The translations under genes were made by a program, and so were the position numbers. DNA of 64,000 bases from Cryptomeria japonica (taxonomy: Eukaryota > Streptophyta > Pinopsida > Cupressales > Cupressaceae). Shown here piece after piece: positions 56,281-64,000 of the stretch (its first letter is position 1; each line of letters opens with the position of its first letter). The notes below the pieces were generated by a model. That model was not told the DNA's origin and made no database searches. It saw nothing but the letters and a program-made list of their open reading frames with translations. The stretch lies in assembly GCF_030272615.1 (NCBI RefSeq), contig NC_081413.1, forward strand, positions 551,118,136-551,182,135, given 5' to 3'.

Positions 56281-58081
56281 AATGAAGAAGATGTAACTTG
56301 GTAGGTGGTGGAAAGCAGGAAGTCCAGACGCTTCAGGAATGCCCATAATAGTCTGCTAAACCCTAAGCCGCTAACCTCGGGAGCTACGACTTACTCCGCT
56401 CCGTCATCCTGGCCGCTGCTTGGGGGCACCAAATACGCCTGTTTTCCCCCCTCCTTCGCTCCCCCTAAAGGTCATCTCAATAAATCGGTTGGTCAAGCCA
56501 GAGAGTTTAGAAAACTGCTAAACCACCGGTGGCTTAAAGCAAATCCTTCTTTGCGGGACTCTCCATGGCAAAACATTAACAAAAGAGCATCCCTCCCCCA
56601 CCATGCGAAGCGGAAAGATGGGTCACGCTTGCCTTCCTCGAACCCTAATGACCGAAATCCTACGATCAAGGTGGAATCAGATTCTTTTGAGAAGAATACC
56701 ATTTTTCATCAGAGTAATAGCTTCATTGCCAAATGGAGAGTGCCCTATCATTCTTTCGATGAAGTTAAAGGTTGGTGGGAATCAAAATTTCAGAAACTAG
56801 AAGTATCATCAACTTGGGCTCTCAATGCGTTTTAATAACATGCATCAATTCTAGTGTAAAGAAGGATCTTCTCAAAAGTAAAGAGAAATTGCTTAATGGT
56901 TGTATTTTTTATTGCGTTGATTGGATTCCCAACTTTAACCCTAAAACTTTTTCCTTTAAAAGTTCCTTATATTGGGTTAATATCGGCCCTCTTCCAGTTG
57001 AATTTCACTCTCCAGAAATAATAGAATCAATTGTGGAAGGGCTAGGGAAATGCCTGGCTTTCACAGGTATTCAGGATAGGAACTTCGAGAGGGATATAAA
57101 TTTTTTAATTGACCTCAAAACCACTAACCCTAAATTGAGTCCTCTCGATCTAATTTCTTCAGTAGGGAAGTGGGAGATCAACCCTTCAATCTATGACGAC
57201 ATCATTGACACTTCAAAACTGTTTATCTGTCATAAGAGCAATTCTATCAAAGAAACACAAAATCAACCCCATTTCTAATGAAAGCAAAGTTCATATCGAC
57301 AACAGCCAGCCATCCTTAGCTCCCAAGGCTCATCCCATCCCTCCTAAAATTGCAACCACAGCAGGCTTGGCCTCCCTCAACAAAACCAGGGCGGATTTCC
57401 CCGCTTCTGACATACCTTCTCAAATATCAGCCCCGACAACCAAGAAAGCCAATACCCTACCATATACATCCCCTCTTAGGAACCCTAAATCAGATCCATC
57501 TCGTGTCCCTTTGGTCAGCCAGATTTCGATTCCTTCTCCTCCTGTTTTGCAACAACCCCCCAACATAGTTTAGGTCAACAAAAACTTAGACAAGGATTCT
57601 ATCTCTTTGAATAGAGAAGCCCTAAGCAACCTACTTGAATTCACCAATTCCTTGAAAGCAGATATAGTTGAGCAGTTAGAGATTGTGGAGCGTAGTTTGG
57701 CTGATGACGATGATCTCAGAAACCTAGAACACGTCCTAGATACGGGAGACTTAAAGGATTGCACTCACAATAAGGTGCAGTTAGACTCAGTATTCAACTC
57801 CACTTTCGCTTCCCCCTTCTCCTCGGAAATCTTCTAAGATAGAGATCCCTGGAGAGGCCCCTCCCGCTCATAGTGAGGCAAACCCTTTGGAAGCTGGCCC
57901 GTTAGGTTTAGCCCTTAACATGGAAGGTAGGAACAAACCAGATTGTGGATCCTCACAGAAGAGGAGAGGGAAAAGATCAAATTCGGAGTTAAGACTATTG
58001 GATGGAAAGGCTTTGGACCAAACCAAGCTGACAGACGTTTTCAATGCAGGGAAGGGGAAGTTCCCTCCCACATCGCCATGA
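56281..58081 (+). pseudogene. Second LINE ORF1
   Basis: Spread over four frames: 56305-56835, 56772-57278, 57193-57573 and then 57607-57837 with 57887-58081. An earlier ATG at 56281 is followed by a stop after four codons. The N-terminus is basic and low-complexity. The middle has VDWIPNFNPKTFSF, YWVNIGPLPVEFHSPE and VEGLGKCLAFTG, a good fit to the plant LINE ORF1 DUF4283 domain (W-x-P-x-F, then WV-x-I-x2-LP-x-EF, then LG). A Pro/Ser/Thr-rich linker and an acidic segment precede the C-terminal FNAGKGKFPPTSP, whose stop overlaps the ORF2 start in ATGA (58078-58081). Confidence 0.75.
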
Positions 58082-58941
58082 AGCTATTATCATGGAATGT
58101 TAGGGGTATCAACACTCCTAACAAGCATCGCATCCTCAAGCGCTGCATCTTTAAGGTCAAATCTGAAATTACTATTATTTAGGAAACCAAGCTTGATAGT
58201 CTTGCAGGGAACTCCTTTGGGAAGAGTTTAGGAAAATACAACTGGTCAGGTATCCCTGCGATTGGGGCTTATGGAGGTTTAGGTATTATATGGGATCCAA
58301 GCCACATCTCTTTAGATATTATAGAGACCAATATGTTCTGGATGGGACTAGACATCAAATGTATCAGTAATAACCTAAGGTTTAATCTGATTAATGTCTA
58401 CGGGCCTACCCCAAATGACTTAAAACGAGCAGTCTGGGAGGAACCATCCTCCTTCATGAGCAGAAACAAGAACAAAGATTGCATAATAGGTGGTGATTTT
58501 AATGTTATAGGCTGCCTAGCTGAGAAATCAGGTGGATGCTCTAGAGAACCTCAATCCTTATTAGATTTTAGAGAATGGACCTTCCAGAATAACCTCAGGG
58601 ACATTCATACAGACAATGGTGTCTTTAGTTGGACCAATAGAAGATCTGGGTTCAGCATGATAGCAGAAATATTAGATAGGTTCCTTATTAAGGATAACAT
58701 AGGCACCCTCAACAATATCTTAGTCAAGGCATCCATCCTCCCTTTCTCAGGCTCTGAGCACTTCCCGATTCAATTATCTATAGCTGAAGACCTCAAGCCA
58801 CTAAAATGCCCATTCAAATTTGAGCTCATGTGGCTGAAAGAAGAAAATTTCATTAGTATGATAGAAAAGTGGTGGTCGTCATTCGAGGTATCCGGATCCA
58901 AACTTTTTTGCTTTGTATCTAAGCTTAAAATGATCAAATAA
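58078..58941 (+). pseudogene. Second LINE ORF2, endonuclease domain
   Basis: Starts MKLLSWNVRGINTPNK. A TAG at about 58181 replaces the Gln before ETKL, leaving the catalytic Glu in place. After a frameshift, 58333-58941 contains LINVYGP, IIGGDFNVIG, FSWTNRRSG, AEILDRFLI and SGSEHFPIQL. In the last motif the usual catalytic Asp of SDHFP is Glu. The frame ends with TAA at 58939. Confidence 0.85.
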
Positions 58942-60731
58942 GCTCTCCTCTCATGGAGCAGAGAAAAATTTGGCAATATTTTTGAAACCAAGACCAAAAT
59001 CGAATTAGAACTAAATGAGCTAAACAAATCAGTGATCAATTCTGGGATGGACCAAGAACGATACTCGAAAGAAAAAACGCTCATGAAAAAATATGAAGAT
59101 ATTCTATCAAAAGAGGAAACATTTTGGAAATAAAAATCACGAGAAACTTGGTTAGCTGATGGGGACAGGAACACCAAATTTTTCCACGCAAGTACCAAAG
59201 CTAGAAGGAGCAGAAACAAAATAACCAAAATCGTTGATAATGGCTGCCTAATAGAAGATCCTGAAGGAGTAGCCAAACACACTATTAATTTTTTCCAATC
59301 CCTTCTCAATTCAGAATCCTCCAATCTAGCTTCTCAGGAAAGTCTCCTCCAGAATATCCCTAAATTAATTTCTAAAGAACACAATATGACTCTTAATTAG
59401 AGCTTCACAGTAGAAGAAATTGAGAAAGTAGTAAAAGAACTGCACTTGAAAAAAGCTCCTGGGCCGGACGGTTTCCCAACCGCCTTTTTTCACTCGTGTT
59501 GGCATTTTATGGGACTGGAATTAGTGGCTGCTCTTGAAGGTGCCAGACAATTGGTAGGCTCCTTCGAGAGATCAACAACACCTTCATTGCCCTCATCCCC
59601 CAAAAAACCTATGCCTGACACCTTGGACGAGTTCAGACCGATCGCCCTCTGCAATACACTCTACAAAATCTTCACAAAAGCATTAGCTAATAGACTCAAA
59701 CCCCTCCTTCAAATTATCATCTCAGAAGAGCAATCCGGTTTTGTCCCTGACAGATCCATCTTGGATGGGGTTATTCTTGTCCACGAGGCAATCCACTCCT
59801 CTCACTCCAATTCTAGACCATCTATGTTCATCAAGCTAGATATCAAAAAGGCATACGATAAAGTGGACTGGAGGTTCCTTTGCAAATGCATGGCAGCATT
59901 TGGCTTCAACAAAAGTTGGATTAACTTGATATTCGAATGCATTTCAACTCCCCAATTCTCAATTTTGGTTAATGGTTCACCATAGGGCTTCTTCGCTAGC
60001 TCTAGAGGTTTGAGACAAGGGGACCCTATATCCCCCTTTCTCTATATTATCATGGCAGAAGGTCTAGGTAGGACCATATAGAAATCTCAAGAGCTTAGTA
60101 ACATAGAAGGGATTAGAATAACGAGCAATATCGATCTAGTAACTCATCAACAATTTGCAGATGATACTCTTCTGCTGGGGAATAGCTCCCTCTCTGAAGC
60201 TCGAAATTTCAAAACAATGCTGGAATGGTACACGGAAGCCTCTGGTCAGGAGGTAAACAAAGCAAAAACCAAGGTCTTTTTCCTTAATACTAAAGATAAT
60301 ATAGAAAAAGAAATCCTTAGTATTCTAGGTTTCCAGTCAGGATCTCTTCCATGTATTTACCTAGGTCTCCCTTTGGATAAAGGGACTAGAGCTAATAAGC
60401 TTTGGGACAACGTTTTGTCCAAGTTGGACTCAAGATTACAATCTTGGAAAGGAAATGGATATCTTTAGCAGGTATAATTGTTTTGATCCGCTCTGTCCTT
60501 TCAACAATCCCTCAGTATTACTTGTCTTGTCTCCAGCTCCCTGGCTGCATCAGGGATAGACTCATAAGGATCTTGAGATCCTTTCTATGGCAAGGTCTGG
60601 GAGACAAGAAGAAGTATGCATTAATTGCATGGGACACTCTTTGCCTTCCTAAACTAAATGGAGGCTTAGGTTTCCAGAATTTAGATAGTCAGAATAGGGC
60701 ACTTGGAGCCAAACTAGTATGGAAAATCTAG
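58942..60731 (+). pseudogene. Second LINE ORF2, reverse transcriptase domain
   Basis: Stops at about 59131 and 59398 interrupt the linker, which still reads SRETWLADGDRNTKFFH. The RT proper has KKAPGPDGFPTAFF, FRPIALCNTLYKIF, EEQSGFVPDRS, IKLDIKKAYDKVDW, SSRGLRQGDPISPF and QQFADDTLLLG, so all catalytic positions are intact. Between about 59555 and 59610 the frame is shifted and restored: the residues there (SFERSTTPSL) are unlike the other LINE, while the alternative frame reads REINNTFIALIP. Two further stops follow motif A (59983-59985 and about 60078), and an A deletion near 60450 shifts the frame at KGN. Confidence 0.88.
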
Positions 60732-62217
60732 AAAGAGCCACATTTGAAATGGGTCAAAATAATAAATGAAAAGTATCTAGGCAACCTCGATTCAACTAGC
60801 ATCTTTAGAATACCTTCCCTTCCTAAAGGATCCAGAATTTGGAACTTCATTTCCTACTGTAGAGGAGTTCTATCCGACCAACTATCTTGGAACATTGGAC
60901 TAGGTGACAAAGCTTTATTTTGGGAGGACTCCTGGGGTGGTTATCCTCCTCTTATCAGCTTAATTAATGATGACTCTTTAAGGCAGGAGCTGGGGAATTC
61001 TGTAGGTAAGCTAGTTAGAGATTATGTTTCCTTCCCCAAATCGGCTCCGGCTTTAGGTTGGAGTTGGAAGCCCCTTTTAGTTTCCCCTCCCAACCAAAGA
61101 GGATGCTCTCTCCTTCTCTCGATTCTCCAGTCTAGAAAACTCTCATTCAATTCAAGTCAAGACAAATTGATCTGGACAGGTTCCTCGATTGGCTGGGACC
61201 TTTCTCTGGGCTGCCTTGCAGAAAAGGATCCTCACAAAGGAGCAATTCTAGAAATTAGGCTTTGCAGGTCCCTCCAGGTGTCCACTGTGTTGGAAAAGTG
61301 AGGAAGATGTGGACCACCTTCTACTCAATTGTGAATTTACCTTATCATGCTGGCACTGGCTGTTCAACAAACTCAATTTAAGTCAGGCATGTCAACAGGA
61401 CCTTCTTTCATTTCTTCAGAGTTGGCCAGTCTCTCAAAACTTCAGACATTATGGACATATTTGGATCATTTCCCCCTCGATCCTCCTCTGGGAAGTTTGG
61501 AAAGAAAGGAACAAAAGAATTTTTAAAGATAAATCCCTTAATAAGGAAACCTTGCTTGTCAAAATTGAGGCATCTATCATTGAGATCGCCAATAACTTCA
61601 TCAGGAAATCCCCTCTGAAGAACTCAAAATTCTCTCTCAGGGACGAAGCCATAAGGAAAAGCTGGGTTGACATCATTCTCCCCATGTTTGTTGGCCTAGG
61701 AGATGAGCATAACTTATCGGACATAAGGCAGTGTGTTTGGACTCCCCCACCCCTCGGTTGGTTCAAGCTCAATTTCGATGGAGCCTCCCGGGGTAACTCG
61801 GGCATAGCAGGTGTAGGTTGTGTCATCGACTCCTGGGAAGGGGAAGAGGTTGCTACTCTCGCTAAACTGATAGGGACAACCACTAATAATATGGCAGAAG
61901 CCAATGCAGTGGTAGAAGGGATGTTGCTCTGCCACAAACTAGGAATCCAAAATCTGGAAATTGAAGGAGACTCTGCAATCATCATTAACTCCCTCAGATC
62001 AGGAAACTCTTGCAATTGAAAAATTAATAATTTAATCAAAAGGGCAAGGGATTTACTCCCCTACTTTAGCTCGGTAATTATCAATCACATTTATAGAGAA
62101 GGAAATCGCAGAGCAAATGAACTTGCCAATATAGGAGCAAATGGTAAGGAATTCGAAAAACAAGGCAAAATTAAAAGCCTATCCGATCCAGCAATCCATC
62201 TTCCCTCAATCTTTTAA
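60732..62217 (+). pseudogene. Second LINE ORF2 C-terminus: zf-RVT and RNase H
   Basis: Frame 60744-61301 carries WNIGLGDKALFWEDSWGG but then loses about 50 residues relative to the first LINE and shifts frame within the zf-RVT region. The cysteine cluster survives in another frame as RCPLCWKSEEDVDHLLLNC. Frame 61309-62019 has WEVWKERNKRIF and the RNase H with LNFDGASRGNSG, EANAVVEGML and IEGDSAIIINSL. One TGA at 62017-62019 precedes the last part (REGNRRANELANIGA); the frame ends at TAA 62215-62217. In the last motif Asn stands in the position of the usual Asp (RADELA). Confidence 0.88.
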
Positions 62218-62730
62218 GATATCACACATATATAAGTCGGTTAATCGGGCTCACCTCCTCATTCCCCCCCCCCACTCTACCTCTCACTCATATGCAGAAT
62301 ATAGTTAGTTGATTTGATAAACGCCAAACCATATTCACCTATCATACTGAGAGGCCTAATATCAGTCTAGGACTTCTTCTTAAGGCACACCAATATGCAG
62401 AAGCAGGAATTAAATTAGGAAGGTCTCATCACTCCTTCAAAATCTCGGTTCCCCTCCTCCAGTAAACTTATCTTCGCCCTCATTCACTCTCCTCTCCCAA
62501 CCCTTCAATCCCCCATCCTCGTGTATCAAGCTTTACTTCAACTCACATATAAACTCATTTATAAATATTCATTGACAGAAGTACAAATATAGCCACAAAT
62601 ATAACTCTTCTTTCTTTCATACGTAGATAGATGCAATATAATTAAACACACACTAATATATCTATATGCATGAAATTACATGCATATACTTATATACTTA
62701 CAACAGACATATATCGCTAGTATTTGGTTG
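62218..62730 (+). other. Second LINE 3' UTR, proximal
   Basis: Pyrimidine-rich non-coding sequence with a run of nine C near 62265. No counterpart of the 510-bp repeats of the first LINE is visible here. Confidence 0.5.
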
Positions 62731-62883
62731 TATCTGTAATTATATATATATATGTAAGTAAAGTCATGCATACATTTATATTGAATTTTGAGATTTCTAT
62801 AGCCCCTTCTAGATCGTATAAATTCTCACTCTCATAGATCTGTAGATAGAGATGTATGTATACATATGAATATGTACGTATAA

Positions 62884-62914
<31 letters not shown>

Positions 62915-62984
62915 AATATGTATTGAGTTATAAATATACGTATATTATATAAACATGATATATATATATATATATATATTTAAC

Positions 62985-63033
<49 letters not shown>

Positions 63034-63198
63034 TGAGTTATAAATATATGTATATTATATAAACATGATATATATATATATATATATTTAATTCAATATA
63101 TATTTCTTATATATATGTATATATTAAAATTAATATATATACAAATATATGAATATATACATATTCTATATATATATTCACATCCAAATCTACATTCT

Positions 63199-63245
<47 letters not shown>

Positions 63246-63290
63246 CATATATACAAATTTATATATATATATATATTTCCATTTCAACTT
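62731..63290. repeat. TA-rich microsatellite with 110-bp duplication
   Basis: Several (TA)n runs of 15-40 bp. The stretch TATGTATTGAGTTATAAATA at 62917 recurs at 63027, followed both times by TATTATATAAACATGATATA, so a unit of about 110 bp was duplicated in tandem within the TA array. Tyr/Ile-rich reading frames over it are repeat translations. Confidence 0.85.
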
Positions 63291-64000
63291 TTACTCATCT
63301 TCTCATTCACAATTGCTCATTTTTTAGCATTACCTATTAAACCAGGAGATAATTCCCCCTAACATCAAATCCTGTTTAGCTTGCTTTCTACTCCTCCATT
63401 AGCGTTCTCGAATAACTTCATCTGTCGCCACCCATCAATTCATATTGAAGTTAGATACCCGGTTGTACCCGCCCCTGAGATTTTACTCTGTTGGCTGAGT
63501 TGTATCAATCATTCCTTCGCACATGCCAGTCATGCAAGGACTAATTGACACTAAGCATGTGCGAAGCCAAATGATGGAATTACGAGGCAGCTATAGCATT
63601 CATTACTCCGCGATCTGATACTTCGGTAAGGATTTCAAGTACCTCAATCTAACGCTTCATAATGAAGGTTAATAATTTCGGCTCAATCTCAAACAATATC
63701 ACTTCATCTCCAGTCTTGACTTCCAAAACCAAACCACTGGCCTTAAATAGACTTTCCCTCTTCTGCTTTTATTATCTGAAAGAGAAATTCAGGCGTTATG
63801 GACACTATCCTCAAGCTCAAATGCTCCAAGAGACAAATGACCATTTTTGGAGAGATAAAGGCAACTCGGTTGAAAGGCATTGTGAATTTCCCTCACGACC
63901 TGGTTATTAATGGCATCTCACAAATCTTAGGGGAAGATTTCATCAACAATGAGGACAGAACCAGAGCAAATTCTAATATCTCCTCCATGTTTCTAGCTAT
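63291..64000. other. Unassigned end of window
   Basis: A 12-bp perfect inverted repeat, CTTCGCACATGC at 63515-63526 and its complement at 63555-63566, encloses a 28-nt loop. A plus-strand frame 63662-63910 (82 codons) has no recognisable motif. The last 130 bases stay open in another frame with HDLVINGISQILGEDF, which could be coding, but I do not recognise it. Confidence 0.35.

Larger units (their letters stand above)
56161..62217 (+). mobile_element. Second LINE, same orientation, broken
   Basis: Plus-strand relative of the upstream LINE with the same gene order but clearly diverged at the protein level. The 5' region has two tandem copies of a CGAATTTTCGGCTCCCTG-like 20-mer near 56180-56215. 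The 3' end and target duplication are not found: after the ORF2 stop at 62217 comes unrelated-looking UTR and TA microsatellite, so the element may extend towards or past the window end. It is not a copy of the first LINE. Confidence 0.75.

Noticed and set aside
63115-63340. Tyr/Ile-rich proteins
   Set aside because: They are TA microsatellite translations.
62218-64000. A 3' target duplication for the second LINE
   Set aside because: I could not find a repeat of the sequence preceding 56161 after the ORF2 stop; TA-rich matches are not informative.

Overview
This is a eukaryotic, almost certainly plant, nuclear window. It is AT-rich, has no operon-like gene packing, and carries one spliced exon of a conserved plant autophagy gene (ATG5) in a sea of nested transposable elements. 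The density of old, broken Ty3/gypsy elements, very long solo LTRs, plant-type LINEs with a C-terminal RNase H and hAT elements fits a large, slowly purged genome such as a conifer or other gymnosperm. The species cannot be named from the sequence.

Layout. 1-3.7 kb: an unrecognised Glu-rich broken reading frame on the minus strand, flanked by a 43-bp inverted repeat. 3.7-18.6 kb: a minus-strand Athila/Tat-like Ty3/gypsy element (5' LTR 17692-18633, tRNA-Asp-type primer site, gag, protease, RT, RNase H, integrase, extra 3' ORF). It is cut by three later insertions: a solo LTR in the extra ORF (about 3728-5225), a 4,089-bp solo LTR in integrase (7630-11718, target duplication GAACT), and a 1,053-bp hAT-type element between RNase H and integrase (11997-13049, duplication ATTTGACT). 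18.9-26.5 kb: a minus-strand LTR element with an initiator-Met-type primer site and no recognisable coding sequence, whose 3' LTR holds a 1,199-bp solo LTR (duplication CCATC). 26.8-27.7 kb: a related solo LTR. 28.2-29.0 kb and 37.7-38.3 kb: two more short hAT-type elements with perfect 8-bp duplications. 29.75-32.92 kb: a 3,171-bp solo LTR (duplication GGTAT) related to the 4-kb one.

33-40 kb looks like host intron: an intact 90-bp exon (35088-35177, plus strand) encodes the ATG5 segment that contains the lysine to which ATG12 is attached. 40.1-43.7 kb: a decayed hAT element with BED, DUF659 and dimerisation regions. 46.9-55.9 kb: a nearly complete LINE about 9.1 kb long with a 13-bp target duplication and a 3' UTR made of about three tandem 510-bp units. 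56.2-62.2+ kb: a second, diverged LINE in the same orientation, followed by TA-rich microsatellite.

No transposon gene here is intact; all carry stops and frameshifts, several at tryptophan codons (TGG to TGA or TAG). The most unusual structure is in the large solo LTRs. They share a palindromic telo-box upstream of the TATA box and contain phased arrays of GC-rich motifs, with a spacing of about 167 bp in one LTR and 84 bp in another.
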